Below, piece after piece: positions 8,013-16,892 of a DNA stretch of 43,512 nucleotides. The stretch lies in NCBI GenBank assembly GCA_001791045.1, contig MGDT01000007.1, positions 155,922 through 199,433 of the forward strand, given 5' to 3'. The DNA is from Candidatus Uhrbacteria bacterium RIFCSPHIGHO2_01_FULL_63_20. GTDB taxonomy: Bacteria; Patescibacteriota; Patescibacteriia; UBA9934; GWF2-40-263. The notes under the pieces were generated by a model that did not search any database, was not told the origin of the DNA, and saw nothing but the letters and a program-made list of their open reading frames with translations. Made by a program: the position numbers and the translations under genes. Positions within the stretch are counted from its first letter, which is position 1; the number at the start of each line of letters is the position of its first letter.

Positions 8013-9128
8013 ATGAAACGGATCGCGTCTTTCCTGTTCATCCTCCTCCTCCCGATTTCGGTTTTCGCGCAGGAGCCTGCGGCGTCCGCGCCGAGCGAAA
8101 GCAGGGAAGAGCAGGCGGTCGTACAACGGATCCTGGAGGAGCGGGGCGAGGATGGCGTGCGTCAGATGCGGTTCGAGGCGAAGACCGATGCGGGAGAGAC
8201 CTTCGTCGTGGACACCAGCTCCTCGTATACCGAAGGCCTGCGTTACGCTGTCCGCCCTGGTGACCGCGTGATCCTCGCCCTGTTCCCGAACACCGAAGGC
8301 GGGTACGACGCCCAGATCGCCGACGTCGTGCGCACGGGCGGACTCGCGCTCGTATTCGCCCTGTTCGCGCTGCTCACGGTCGCCGTGGGATTCCTGCGCG
8401 GGTTCTCCTCGCTGCTCGGGCTAGGCGTGACGCTCGCCATCCTGTTCGCGGTCGTATTCCCCCGCATCCTCGACGGGGCTGATCCGGTTCTCACCATCGC
8501 CCTGGGCGGAGCGGCGATCCTGGCCGTGAACATGCATCTGTCCCACGGGTTCAACCGCCGCACATTCGTCGCCTTCGCCTCCACGCTCGTCGCGCTGGGT
8601 CTTGCCGTCGTGTTCGCCGAACTGTTCGTGGCGTGGGGAAGGTTGTCGGGACTCGCGTCAGAGGAATCCGTGTTCCTGTACTGGCAGGTGGGGAACGCCA
8701 CGCTCGACCCGCGGGGGATCCTGCTCGCCGGCATCATCCTGGGCGCGGTGGGCGTGCTCGACGACATAGCGGTCACGCAGGGAGAGACCGTGGCCGAACT
8801 CAAGGACGCGAACCCGGGCCTGTCGCCCAACGAGCTGTTCGCGCGCGCGATGCGCGTGGGCCGCCACCACATCGCCTCCACGGTGAACACGCTCGTGCTC
8901 GCCTATGCCGGCGCGTCGCTCCCGTTGTTCCTGTTGTTCCTCAACTCCTCGGTCAGCATGCGGGCGTTCATGAACACCGAGCTGGTGGCCGAGGAAATCG
9001 TCCGCACGCTCGCCGGCACGGCCGCGCTCGTCCTGTCCGTCCCCATCTCCACGCTGCTTGCCGCCAGATTCGCCACGTCGGAATCCCCTGTGCATAATCG
9101 GCTTGACGGGGAGGGAAGCGCCCGGTAG
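8013..9128 (+). CDS. YibE/F-like multi-pass membrane protein
   Basis: This is a 371-residue protein. A signal peptide (MKRIASFLFILLLPISVFA, cleavage near residue 19) is followed by an extracytoplasmic domain of about 80 residues and seven or eight membrane segments. The features GVLDDIAVTQGETVAELKDANP, MRVGRHHIASTVNTLVLAYAGASLPLFLLF and NTELVAEEIVRTLAGT are characteristic of the YibE/F family. The function of this family is not established; some Gram-positive members are next to transport or exporter genes. The gene is divergent from the zinc-type ABC operon, which may hint at a shared theme but proves nothing. Single gene, followed by a 55-base gap before greA. Confidence 0.82.
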   Translation: MKRIASFLFILLLPISVFAQEPAASAPSESREEQAVVQRILEERGEDGVRQMRFEAKTDAGETFVVDTSSSYTEGLRYAVRPGDRVILALFPNTEGGYDAQIADVVRTGGLALVFALFALLTVAVGFLRGFSSLLGLGVTLAILFAVVFPRILDGADPVLTIALGGAAILAVNMHLSHGFNRRTFVAFASTLVALGLAVVFAELFVAWGRLSGLASEESVFLYWQVGNATLDPRGILLAGIILGAVGVLDDIAVTQGETVAELKDANPGLSPNELFARAMRVGRHHIASTVNTLVLAYAGASLPLFLLFLNSSVSMRAFMNTELVAEEIVRTLAGTAALVLSVPISTLLAARFATSESPVHNRLDGEGSAR

Positions 9129-9148
9129 CGTTTCAAGCATCCAAATCC

Positions 9149-9172
9149 GCTCGTGGCCGCTCGGCCGCGAGC
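9149..9172 (+). other. Hairpin in the greA upstream region
   Basis: GCTCGTGGCCG (9149-9159), a 2-base loop and CGGCCGCGAGC (9162-9172) form a strong GC stem with one mismatch, 11 bases before the greA start. There is no T-run, so it is unlikely to be an intrinsic terminator. It could affect ribosome access or processing. Confidence 0.4.
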
Positions 9173-9183
9173 ATTGCGTTCAT

Positions 9184-9636
9184 ATGCCCACCTATCTCTC
9201 CAAGGATAAATTCGCCGAGTTGCAACAGGAGCTCGAGACCCGCCGGAGCGTGACGCGCCGCGAGATCGCGGGGCGCATCGAGGCGGCCAAGGAACTCGGG
9301 GACCTTTCCGAGAATTTCGAATACCACGAGGCCAAGGACCAGCAGGCGCTCAACGAGACGCGCATCGTTGACCTGGAAGGGATGATCAAGGACGCGGTCC
9401 TCGTCGAGCAAAAATCCGGCGGGGAAATCGGGCTCGGCTCGAGCTTCGTGGCCGAGGCGGGCGGGACACGCAAGGCGTTCGAGATCGTCGGGTCCAACGA
9501 GGCGGATCCCCTGGCAGGGAAGATCAGCAACGAGTCCCCGATCGGGCAGGCGTTCATGGGGCGCGGGACCGGCGACGTCGTGGAAATCTCGGTCCCTTCG
9601 GGCGTGATGCGCTATACTATCCTCGAAGTGAGGTAA
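9184..9636 (+). CDS. greA: Transcription elongation factor GreA
   Basis: This is a 150-residue protein with an N-terminal coiled coil and a C-terminal FKBP-like domain. The coiled-coil tip GDLSENFEYHEAKDQQ (near residue 40-55) holds the acidic residues that enter the polymerase secondary channel and stimulate transcript cleavage. The end SPIGQAFMGRGTGDVVEISVP is the usual C-terminal domain. It rescues backtracked RNA polymerase. ATG 9184 gives MPTYLSKDKFAEL, matching the normal start; upstream codons in frame are not GreA-like. It lies 2 bases before lysS, so the two are probably co-transcribed. Confidence 0.96.
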   Translation: MPTYLSKDKFAELQQELETRRSVTRREIAGRIEAAKELGDLSENFEYHEAKDQQALNETRIVDLEGMIKDAVLVEQKSGGEIGLGSSFVAEAGGTRKAFEIVGSNEADPLAGKISNESPIGQAFMGRGTGDVVEISVPSGVMRYTILEVR

Positions 9637-9638
9637 GT

Positions 9639-11111
9639 ATGATCGACGAAGAGGTGGTGCGACGGGAACGTCTGGCGAAGCTGCGAGCGGCCGGGGAAGA
9701 CCCGTATCCGGCGCGCGTGAAGCGCACCCATGAAATCGCGGGCTACCTCGCGCGGTTCGACGCGCTCCTGGCGTCGAAGGAGCCGGCGACCCTCGTCGGC
9801 CGCGTGAAGACCATCCGCAAGCATGGCGGGCTCACGTTCGCGCACATCGAGGACGGGACCGGCATCGTGCAGGTCGCGCTTCATCGCGACGTCGTGGGTT
9901 CCGAGCGCTACGCGTTCTTCCACGCGACGGCGGACATGGGCGATTTCCTCGAGGTGACCGGGACGGCGTTCGTCACGCGAAAGGGCGAGAACTCCATCGA
10001 CGCCTCGGCGTGGCGCATCATCACGAAGACGCTCCTCCCGATGCCGGAAAAGTGGCACGGCCTGAACGACGTCGAGATCCGCTACCGCAAACGCTATCTC
10101 GACCTGATCGCGAACCCTGACGTGCGCAGGATCTTCCGCATGCGGGCGGTCATCCTGAAGACGATGCGGGAGCACCTCGACCGCCACGGCTACCTCGAGG
10201 TGGAGACGCCGGTGCTGCAAGCCGTGCCCGGCGGGGCCGCGGCGCGTCCGTTCGTGACCCATCACAACGCGCTCGACATCGACATGTACCTGCGCATCGC
10301 GCCCGAGCTGTACCTGAAGCGCCTCACGGTGGGCGGCTACGAACGGGTGTATGAGGTGGCGCGCTGTTTCCGCAACGAGGGGATCGACCACATGCACAAC
10401 CCCGAGTTCACGCAGGTCGAAGGGTACGCGGCCTACATGGATTACGCGGATCTCATGGCCTTCCTCGAGGGAATGGTGTTCGACATCGTGAAGGCGTGCG
10501 GACATGATCCCGCCAAGGTTCCGTTCCAGGGTTCATCGCTCGATTTCACCCCGCCCTGGCCGCGCGTCACCTTCCGCGACGCGCTCATCCGGTACGCCGG
10601 CGTGGACATCGAGAAATTCCCCGACCGCGCCGCGATCTCGAAGGAGGCGCAACGCCTGGGCGTCCCGGTGGCCAACGCCGACAGCCACACCACCATCATC
10701 GACAACATCTACAAGCATTTCGTGCGCACGAAGATCGTGCAGCCCACCTATCTCATCGACTATCCGGTCGAAATCTCCCCGCTCGCCAAGCGCAAGGGCG
10801 AGGACCCGCGATACGTGGAGATGTTCCAGCTCGTGTACGGCCCGGGCGTGGAGAACGTGAAGGCGTTCACCGAGCTCAACGACCCGCTCGACCAGGAGGA
10901 ACGCTTCCGCGTCCAGGATGAGGCGCGCGAGAAGGGCGACCTTGAGGCGCAATACGGCGACGCGGATTACGTCGAGGCGCTCAAGCACGGGATGCCGCCC
11001 ACCTCCGGGTTCGGCATCGGCATCGACCGGCTGACCGCGACGCTCACGGATTCGCACAGCCTGAAGGAGGTGATCCTGTTCCCGACGCTGCGTCCCGAAT
11101 CCTCGCATTGA
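9639..11111 (+). CDS. lysS: Lysyl-tRNA synthetase, class II
   Basis: This is a 490-residue class II enzyme that charges tRNA-Lys. The N-terminal OB-fold (about residues 45-150, [24 protein letters not shown]) binds the anticodon. Catalytic motifs are present: motif 2 [16 protein letters not shown] near residue 240 and motif 3 [14 protein letters not shown] near residue 455. The length is usual for the family. It follows greA by 2 bases. Confidence 0.96.
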   Translation: MIDEEVVRRERLAKLRAAGEDPYPARVKRTHEIAGYLARFDALLASKEPATLVGRVKTIRKHGGLTFAHIEDGTGIVQVALHRDVVGSERYAFFHATADMGDFLEVTGTAFVTRKGENSIDASAWRIITKTLLPMPEKWHGLNDVEIRYRKRYLDLIANPDVRRIFRMRAVILKTMREHLDRHGYLEVETPVLQAVPGGAAARPFVTHHNALDIDMYLRIAPELYLKRLTVGGYERVYEVARCFRNEGIDHMHNPEFTQVEGYAAYMDYADLMAFLEGMVFDIVKACGHDPAKVPFQGSSLDFTPPWPRVTFRDALIRYAGVDIEKFPDRAAISKEAQRLGVPVANADSHTTIIDNIYKHFVRTKIVQPTYLIDYPVEISPLAKRKGEDPRYVEMFQLVYGPGVENVKAFTELNDPLDQEERFRVQDEAREKGDLEAQYGDADYVEALKHGMPPTSGFGIGIDRLTATLTDSHSLKEVILFPTLRPESSH

Positions 11112-11131
11112 CAGATCCGCCGCCTCTGACG

Positions 11132-11983
11132 ATGACCAAACGTCCACGGTTCCTGCATCGGGTGGCCCGCGAACGCTATGATTCGCGGCGGTTCGCGAAC
11201 CCGTATTTCACGCACGGCAAGCCGCGGAATCGCAGGAAGGCCCTCGTCGCCGCCGCGTTCGCGCTGACCGTGGGGGGACTCCTGGGCGCGACGGGATACC
11301 TGTTCGCTTCGCCGCGGTTCGACGTGGCCGAGGTGGGCGTCGAAGGGTGCCGCACCATCGCGCCCGAGGCCGTAAGGGCGATCGTGGACCAGGAACTCGA
11401 TCGCCGCGCGTACCTGTTCCTCGACCGACGCAACCGGTTCCTGTTCGATCCCGAACCGGTGCGCGCGGCGATCAACGCGTCGTTCTCCCTCGACCGGTTG
11501 GAGGTGACCAGGGAAGGGAAGCGCGTGCTCGTGACCCTGTCCGAGAAGGTGTCGCAGATCGTGTGGAAGAGCGCGGACGCGCGCTTCCTCGTCGACCTGC
11601 AGGGAACGGTGCTGCGCGAGCTCGGCGACGACGAGCCGCTGCCCGACCTGGGCAAACCGCTGCCCGCCTTCATCGACGTGAACCGCGTCCCCCCGAGCGT
11701 CGGAGGCACGGTATTGAGCGCGGACGAGGTCGCGGGGATCTTCTCGTTCCACGAATGGCTCACGAGGCTCGGCATCCTGTTCGGGACCACGCGCGTGGAC
11801 CGGTTGGCCGGGAAATGGATGAGCGTGGAGACCGCCGACGGATATGACGTGCTGTTCGACCCGCTGGGTGACGTGCAGGCGCAGGCCGAGAACCTGAACG
11901 CGGTGTTGCACGACCAGGTGAAGGACCCGGGCAAACTCCAGTACGTGGACCTCCGCTTCGGGGACCACGTATACTTCAAATAG
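11132..11983 (+). CDS. ftsQ: FtsQ-like division protein with POTRA domain
   Basis: About 283 residues. A basic cytoplasmic tail (to about residue 40) is followed by one membrane segment (ALVAAAFALTVGGLLGATGYLF), then a POTRA-like domain (FDVAEVGVEGCRTIAPEAVRAIV) and a beta domain ending DLRFGDHVYFK. This is the layout of FtsQ/DivIB, which joins FtsL/FtsB in the divisome. Sequence conservation is low, so the call rests on architecture. Two starts are possible: ATG 11132 (chosen) and TTG 11108, which overlaps the lysS stop. There are no other division genes alongside, which is unusual since ftsQ is commonly near ftsZ or mur genes. The stop codon abuts the repeat at 11984. Confidence 0.72.
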   Translation: MTKRPRFLHRVARERYDSRRFANPYFTHGKPRNRRKALVAAAFALTVGGLLGATGYLFASPRFDVAEVGVEGCRTIAPEAVRAIVDQELDRRAYLFLDRRNRFLFDPEPVRAAINASFSLDRLEVTREGKRVLVTLSEKVSQIVWKSADARFLVDLQGTVLRELGDDEPLPDLGKPLPAFIDVNRVPPSVGGTVLSADEVAGIFSFHEWLTRLGILFGTTRVDRLAGKWMSVETADGYDVLFDPLGDVQAQAENLNAVLHDQVKDPGKLQYVDLRFGDHVYFK

Positions 11984-12048
11984 CGTAGGTTCGAGGATCC
12001 GCAGGTTCGCAGGGTTTTCCTGCGTGCCTGCGACCCTGCGTGCCTGCG
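11984..12048. repeat. Palindromic tandem-repeat element filling the ftsQ-pgi gap
   Basis: Left arm (11984-12013) and right arm (12019-12048) are 30 bases each and complementary at about 20 positions around a GTTTT loop. Each arm is itself two units of roughly 16 bases; the right arm repeats CCTGCGTGCCTGCGA twice. The left arm begins directly after the ftsQ stop, and the pgi ATG follows 5 bases after the right arm. Because the units repeat, more than one hairpin register is possible. No T-run follows. Confidence 0.75.
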
Positions 12049-12053
12049 ACCCT

Positions 12054-13352
12054 ATGAATTACCTGTCCTACGACGACGCCAACATGTTCTCCGACGCCTG
12101 CGGGGCTCTCGGAGCGAAACGGCACGAACTCTCGGACGCGCGCGAGCGTCTTGAGGCCGCCCATGCGCGGCTCGAGGAGATCCGGCGCGACGGCGCGCAG
12201 GGTTTTTTCGACCTGCCGTCCGACACCAAAGGGATCGCCTCCGCCCTTCAGGCCGCGCAGCGCGCCAAGAAACGGTTCTCCACGCTGCTCGTGATCGGCA
12301 TCGGCGGCTCCGACCTTGCCGCGCGGACCATCGTCCAAGCGCTCGCGGACAGGGAAGAGGGGATGCAGGTGCGGTTCCTCTCCGTCCCGGATCCCGAGGC
12401 GGTCGCCCCGATCCTCGCGGACGCGGACCTGCTGAAGGACGCCGCCGTGAACGTGGTGTCCAAATCCGGTTCCACGCTCGAGACCGTGTCGCTGTTCCTC
12501 ACCGTGCGCGAGGCGTTGATCAGGGCCGTTGGGATGGAGAAGCACCGCGACCAGGTGTTCGTGACCACGGATCCCGCCGACGGGCCGCTGAACCAGATGG
12601 CGAAGGAGGAGCGCTATGAGATCCTGGACCATCCGCTCAACGTGGGCGGGCGGTTCTCGGCGCTCTCGGTCGTCGGCCTGTTCCCGGCGGCCTGCGCGGG
12701 CGTTGACGTGAAAGGGCTGCTCGAAGGAGCCGCCTGGATCGAGGAGAAGCGACGTGCCGACAAGGCCTCCTCCATGCCAGCCACGTTCGCGGCGCTCCAC
12801 GCGCTCGCGATGGCGAACCACGCGCAGGATATCCACGTGCTCATGCCATACGCGGCCAAGCTGTCGCACTTCGCGCACTGGTACCGCCAGATCTGGGCCG
12901 AATCGCTTGGAAAACGGAAAGGGAACAAGCATGTGGGTCCCACGCCGGTCGCGGCGCTCGGGCCCACCGACCAGCACTCGCAGATCCAGCTGTACCAGGA
13001 CGGACCGGCGAACAAGGTGGTGACCTTCATCGAGGTGGCCGAATTCCGCGAAGAGCTCCGCGTGCCGAAAAGCGGCATCCCCGACGCGTTTTCTCTCATG
13101 AAGGGGCTCGATTTCGCGGACATCATGCATGCCGAACGCGCAGGCACGGCGAACGCGCTCGCGCGGGCCCGCCGGCCCAACGGCACGCTGCGCATCCCGT
13201 CGGTGAGCGCCGAGTCGCTGGGGGCGCTGTTCCAGTTTTACATGACCGCGACGGCCTACATGGGCGAGCTCATGGGCGTGAACGCCTACGACCAGCCTGG
13301 GGTGGAATCCGGCAAACAGGAGGCCAAACTCATCCTCGAGGGGCTCGTATGA
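12054..13352 (+). CDS. pgi: Glucose-6-phosphate isomerase
   Basis: This is a 432-residue protein with the sugar isomerase (SIS) folds of Pgi. The sequence shows VIGIGGSDLAARTI near residue 80, NVVSKSGSTLETVSLF near residue 140 (phosphate binding), GGRFSALSVVGLFP near residue 198 and GPTDQHSQIQLYQDGP near residue 303 with the catalytic His region. It interconverts glucose-6-phosphate and fructose-6-phosphate in the cytoplasm. It is shorter than the E. coli enzyme (about 550) but normal for the compact bacterial form. The start at 12054 gives MNYLSYDDANMF; an ATG 30 bases upstream lies inside the repeat and is unlikely. The stop overlaps the next start (ATGA). Confidence 0.95.
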   Translation: MNYLSYDDANMFSDACGALGAKRHELSDARERLEAAHARLEEIRRDGAQGFFDLPSDTKGIASALQAAQRAKKRFSTLLVIGIGGSDLAARTIVQALADREEGMQVRFLSVPDPEAVAPILADADLLKDAAVNVVSKSGSTLETVSLFLTVREALIRAVGMEKHRDQVFVTTDPADGPLNQMAKEERYEILDHPLNVGGRFSALSVVGLFPAACAGVDVKGLLEGAAWIEEKRRADKASSMPATFAALHALAMANHAQDIHVLMPYAAKLSHFAHWYRQIWAESLGKRKGNKHVGPTPVAALGPTDQHSQIQLYQDGPANKVVTFIEVAEFREELRVPKSGIPDAFSLMKGLDFADIMHAERAGTANALARARRPNGTLRIPSVSAESLGALFQFYMTATAYMGELMGVNAYDQPGVESGKQEAKLILEGLV

Positions 13353-13756
13353 CCATCGCGCGCGCCCTGGCCGTCATGGCCGCCATCTACGTCGCCCAGA
13401 TCGTGTTGGTCGAGTCGCTCGACATCTACTCCCGATGGCCCGATTTCGACGTCCTGATGCATTTCCTCGGTGGAGCAGGGGCAGGGCTCCTGGGCATCGC
13501 CCTGCACGAGCGCTGGACCACCAGGAAGCATCGCGAGGAGCTGCCAAGGGCCTACCACGGGCTGTTCGTGATCGGCGTGGTGATGGGGATCGCGCTCGCC
13601 TGGGAATTCCACGAATTCATCCTCGACGCCTTGAATGCCGGCTCCGAAGGGTGGCGCCTGATGCAGCCGTCGATCGCGGACACCATGCTGGACCTCCTCA
13701 TGGGACTCGTGGGCGGGGGAGCGGTATTCGCGTGGTATTCAAAAAACAAGCGCTAG
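13349..13756 (+). CDS. Small membrane protein, DUF2238/VanZ-like pattern
   Basis: This 135-residue protein has four membrane segments. Polar residues recur inside them: FDVLMHFLGGAGAGLLG, LAWEFHEFILD and DTMLDLLMGLVGGGAVFAW. The H-x2-GG, WE-x-HE and D-x3-D-x3-G pattern resembles DUF2238 (YjdF) membrane proteins, though the match is by eye only. Its ATG overlaps the pgi stop, so it is co-translated with pgi. No function is known. Confidence 0.6.
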   Translation: MTIARALAVMAAIYVAQIVLVESLDIYSRWPDFDVLMHFLGGAGAGLLGIALHERWTTRKHREELPRAYHGLFVIGVVMGIALAWEFHEFILDALNAGSEGWRLMQPSIADTMLDLLMGLVGGGAVFAWYSKNKR

Positions 13757-13790
13757 GCCTGTTTCAGACATTATGCGTCGCACATTATAT

Positions 13791-13837
13791 GTTAGACGAC
13801 ACATACAATGAATTCGCACGGCATGTGTCGGTCTAAC
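13791..13837. repeat. Large imperfect hairpin 1 between convergent genes
   Basis: GTTAGACGACACAT (from 13791) pairs with ATGTGTCGGTCTAAC (13823-13837) with one bulged base around a 17-19 base loop. It lies in an AT-richer gap of about 150 bases between two convergent membrane-protein genes. There is no T-run on either strand. Confidence 0.6.
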
Positions 13838-13840
13838 ATC

Positions 13841-13901
13841 GCTCGTATTGTCTCGACATCTACCCTAATGCTCCTCGTGGCAGGAGTCGGACAATACGAG
13901 C
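13841..13901. repeat. Large hairpin 2 with nested stem
   Basis: GCTCGTATTGTC (13841-13852) pairs perfectly with GACAATACGAGC (13890-13901). Inside lies a second stem, CTCCT (13871-13875) with AGGAG (13882-13886). It begins 3 bases after hairpin 1 and ends 6 bases before the stop of the minus-strand gene. It may be a bidirectional terminator, a structured RNA or a remnant of a mobile element. Confidence 0.6.
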
Positions 13902-13907
13902 CGCGCG

Positions 13908-14123
13908 TTAGATTCCGACCAATAGATCCGTCCCGTACACGATGGCGAGCAACACGGCCCCGACGATGAACACGGTCGAGAACAGGAACACGAGCATCTG
14001 GACCAGGCCGTCCTCCTTGGCCACGCCCAGGAACATGTGGCTCGCGACGAACGTGAACAATCCGACCGGCACGAGCACGAACGCCCATCCAAGCAGTTTC
14101 ACGACCAGCTCAAGGGTCACCAT
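13908..14123 (-). CDS. Small membrane protein, two segments, unknown
   Basis: This 71-residue protein starts MVTLELVVKLLGWAFVLV and has two membrane segments (about residues 5-30 and 42-66) joined by a short loop with GVAKEDG. I recognise no family. It lies 25 bases downstream of the M23 peptidase gene on the same strand and may belong to its operon. GC-rich third codon positions support it being real. Confidence 0.6.
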   Translation of the reverse strand: MVTLELVVKLLGWAFVLVPVGLFTFVASHMFLGVAKEDGLVQMLVFLFSTVFIVGAVLLAIVYGTDLLVGI

Positions 14124-14148
14124 AATGAGGTCATTCGCCCTTCCCTGT

Positions 14149-15420
14149 TCAGGGCGGCGAAACCATGAAGGGCATCGGATTCACCGGAATCCCGTTCTTA
14201 CGCACCTCGAAGTGCAGATGCGGCCCGGTCGAGAGCCCGGCGCCTTTGGTGCCGGGCATGCCGCCCGAAAGCCCGATCGGCTGTCCGCGCGTCACGAACT
14301 GGTCGGCCTTCACGGAAACCTTCGACAGGTGGGCATACAAGGTCGCGAGACCGTTCCGGTGGATCACCATCACGTAGTTGCCGTACATGCTGCCCACGCG
14401 GGTCCAGGCCACGTAGCCGGGAGCCGCGGCCTCGACCGGCGTCCCTTGCGGCTGCGGGATATCAAGCCCCGAATGTTCGAACAGGTGCCGGAACGGGTAG
14501 GTCGGGTCATGGAACAGCGTGGAAATCCCCTTATATCCCGCGTTCACGGGCCAGGACATGACCGACGCGTCTCCCACTTCGTCGTTCACGCTCAACTTCG
14601 CCTCGATTTCGCCCTGCAGGAGCGCGACCTGCTGGCTGATGAACGCCTCTTCCTCCCGAAGGTTCGCAAGCAGCGTCCGGTATTGGGCCTCCGACGCCAG
14701 GCTCTCGCCCAACAGCGATTCCTTGGCCGCGCGCTCCTCGTCCAACCGGCGACGGCTTTCGATGAGCGACGCCTGCAACTCGCCCAACTTCGCCCGTTTC
14801 CCTTCGGTGTCCGTGCGGGTGGCGATCAGCCGGTCGCGGGTGGCTTTCGCGAGTTCCAGGGCCTGGGACAGCTCGTCGTTCACGTTCTCGAGGTATTGGA
14901 TCTGATCGAACAGGTCTGCGAGGGATCGGCTCGAGAATATGGCTTCCAGCAACAGATCGCCGTCCGAGGCGTCCATGGTCCGGATGATCTCGGCCATCAA
15001 CAGCTTTTGACGCTCCAGCTGCGCCTCGTAGGCGTTCGTTTCGGCGTCCAGCACCCTGATCTGGCCGTTGACCAGGCTGATGCGCGCCTCGTTGGACTGG
15101 ATGTCGAGCTCGGTCTTCGCGACCCGGTTCTCGAGCAACCCGACCTGGTCGCCCAGCGTGGCCGCCTCGGCCTGTTTCTTGGCGATCTGCGTCTTATACG
15201 TCTCGATCCGGTCCTGCAGCTGGTCCACGGCCGCCTGCTTTTCCCGGATCTCATCGTTGAGCTCGTTGATCTCCCCCGCGAGCGCCGCATCGTCCACCAC
15301 GACCTCGGGACCGGCCGTGGCCGTGAACCCGGTCGCGATATGCAAACAGCCCGCGAGGAACGCGGCGGACAGGACCGACAGGCCCGCGAGTCGAAGATTG
15401 TCCCTCCGTACGGTCATCAT
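14149..15420 (-). CDS. EnvC-like murein endopeptidase, coiled coil plus M23 domain
   Basis: This is a 423-residue exported protein. The N-terminus has a signal sequence ending LSAAFLAGC, a plausible lipobox, so it may be a lipoprotein. A long coiled coil (about residues 45-275) precedes an M23/LytM domain (about 295-418). Zinc ligands look complete: His and Asp in EHSGLD and the HLHFEV motif near the end. With intact ligands it should be an active peptidoglycan endopeptidase rather than a degenerate activator such as EnvC, whose layout it shares. The start overlaps the gltX stop (ATGA), so it is translated from the same message. Confidence 0.9.
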   Translation of the reverse strand: MMTVRRDNLRLAGLSVLSAAFLAGCLHIATGFTATAGPEVVVDDAALAGEINELNDEIREKQAAVDQLQDRIETYKTQIAKKQAEAATLGDQVGLLENRVAKTELDIQSNEARISLVNGQIRVLDAETNAYEAQLERQKLLMAEIIRTMDASDGDLLLEAIFSSRSLADLFDQIQYLENVNDELSQALELAKATRDRLIATRTDTEGKRAKLGELQASLIESRRRLDEERAAKESLLGESLASEAQYRTLLANLREEEAFISQQVALLQGEIEAKLSVNDEVGDASVMSWPVNAGYKGISTLFHDPTYPFRHLFEHSGLDIPQPQGTPVEAAAPGYVAWTRVGSMYGNYVMVIHRNGLATLYAHLSKVSVKADQFVTRGQPIGLSGGMPGTKGAGLSTGPHLHFEVRKNGIPVNPMPFMVSPP

Positions 15421-16892
15421 GCGGACAAGAGCGCGATGGCGCGCGACAAGCGATCGACGGTTTCCTGCTTCCCGAGGACCCAGGCGAGCTCGAACGGGCT
15501 TGGCGAGGCGCTGCGTCCGGAAAGCGCGACACGCAACGGCCAGAGCACGTTCCCTTTTTGGAGCCCGTTCTCCTCAATATACTTGAGAATCGCCCCCTCG
15601 ACCATTGCGGACGCGGCGAAATCGTTTTCCGAAAGGGATCCTATCCTGGTCCGGATGGCCTGCAGGTTCTTGAGCGCATCCGCCTGGTCGGACTTCTTCC
15701 AAACCAACAGCGACGCTTCGTATCCGGACAAAACGAGGAACGAATCGACGGCTTCGACGATGTCGGAGAGCTTGGTCATCCGCTCGCGTTCGATTGAACA
15801 CATTTTTTGCAGGAGATCGGGATCCACCCTCTTCCCTGCTCGTTCCAAAAATGGGACGCACAACGCGGCAAGCTCGGCCGGGGATTTCGCTCGGATGTAC
15901 TGGCCGTTCATCCAGTCCAGTTTCTCCAGGTTGAACACGGCGCCGGACTTGTTGACCTTCGGGAGGTCGAAGCCGTTCATGAGTTCCTCCCGCGTGTAGA
16001 TTTCCTTGTCGCCGGACGGATTGAATCCCATGAGCGCCACGAAATTGACAAGCGCCTCGGGCAGATAGCCCTTTTCAAGGTAATCCTCCACCGCCACGTC
16101 CCCCTGACGCTTGGAAAGCTTCGAACGATCCGCGTTCAGGATGAGCGGAAGATGCGCGAATACGGGCACGTCCCAGCCGAACGCCTGGTACAGGATGACA
16201 TGCTTGGGCGCGCTTGAGATCCATTCCTCACCGCGGATGACGTGGGTTACCTCCATCAGGTGGTCGTCCACCACGTTCGCCAGGTGATAGGTCGGGAATC
16301 CGTCGGATTTGACCAACACCTGGTCGTCCAGTTCCTGGGTATCGATCTCGATCCTCCCGCGGATGGCGTCATCAAACGCGGTCTTCCCTGCCGGGATTTT
16401 CAAACGAATCACCGATGGTTCGCCTGCAGACATTTTTTGTTCAATCTCCTGTGGAGACAACGAAGCGCAATGGCGGTCGTACTTCGTGTTGCGTTTGGCC
16501 AGTTCCTGCTGTTTCCGGAGAGCATCAAGGCGTTCCTTGGAGCAAAAACAACGATAGGCCATCCCTTTTTCAAGCAGGACCCGCGCATGCTCCTCGTGGA
16601 GAGCCTTGCGCTGCGACTGGATGTAGGGCCCGTGAGTCCCCTTCTCTGCTAATTTCCCACCGGAATCGAGCACGGGGCCCTCGTCGTAATCCAATCCGAC
16701 CGCATCGAGCGCGCGGATGAGCGATTCCACGGCGCCAGGGACCAGGCGCTCCCGATCGGTGTCCTCGATGCGCAATACGAACGTGCCGCCATGTTTCCTG
16801 GCGTACAGCCAGTTATACAGCGCGGTGCGGAGCCCGCCGATGTGCAGGTATCCGGTCGGCGACGGCGGGAATCGAGTGACGATGGTATTCAT
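15417..16892 (-). CDS. gltX: Glutamyl-tRNA synthetase, in frame with an upstream glycosyltransferase
   Basis: The GluRS part is 491 residues, the normal length. It begins MNTIVTRFPPSPTGYLHIGG with the HIGH-type signature, has the zinc motif CFC...YDRHC (about residues 100-130) and the KLSKR form of the KMSKS loop. It charges tRNA-Glu, and in organisms without GlnRS also tRNA-Gln for GatCAB; no gat genes are in the window. Its reading frame has no stop upstream until well before 17708, so it is continuous with the WecG/TagA-like sequence at 16893-17708. Either a 760-residue fusion is made, or translation starts anew at 16892. No Shine-Dalgarno sequence precedes 16892. The end overlaps the M23 gene. 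Confidence 0.93.
   Translation of the reverse strand: MNTIVTRFPPSPTGYLHIGGLRTALYNWLYARKHGGTFVLRIEDTDRERLVPGAVESLIRALDAVGLDYDEGPVLDSGGKLAEKGTHGPYIQSQRKALHEEHARVLLEKGMAYRCFCSKERLDALRKQQELAKRNTKYDRHCASLSPQEIEQKMSAGEPSVIRLKIPAGKTAFDDAIRGRIEIDTQELDDQVLVKSDGFPTYHLANVVDDHLMEVTHVIRGEEWISSAPKHVILYQAFGWDVPVFAHLPLILNADRSKLSKRQGDVAVEDYLEKGYLPEALVNFVALMGFNPSGDKEIYTREELMNGFDLPKVNKSGAVFNLEKLDWMNGQYIRAKSPAELAALCVPFLERAGKRVDPDLLQKMCSIERERMTKLSDIVEAVDSFLVLSGYEASLLVWKKSDQADALKNLQAIRTRIGSLSENDFAASAMVEGAILKYIEENGLQKGNVLWPLRVALSGRSASPSPFELAWVLGKQETVDRLSRAIALLSA

Noticed and set aside
13942-15999. A 685-codon plus-strand frame opposite the M23 and gltX genes
   Set aside because: Antisense shadow of genes with catalytic motifs on the minus strand; composition is low-complexity Arg/Gly-rich.
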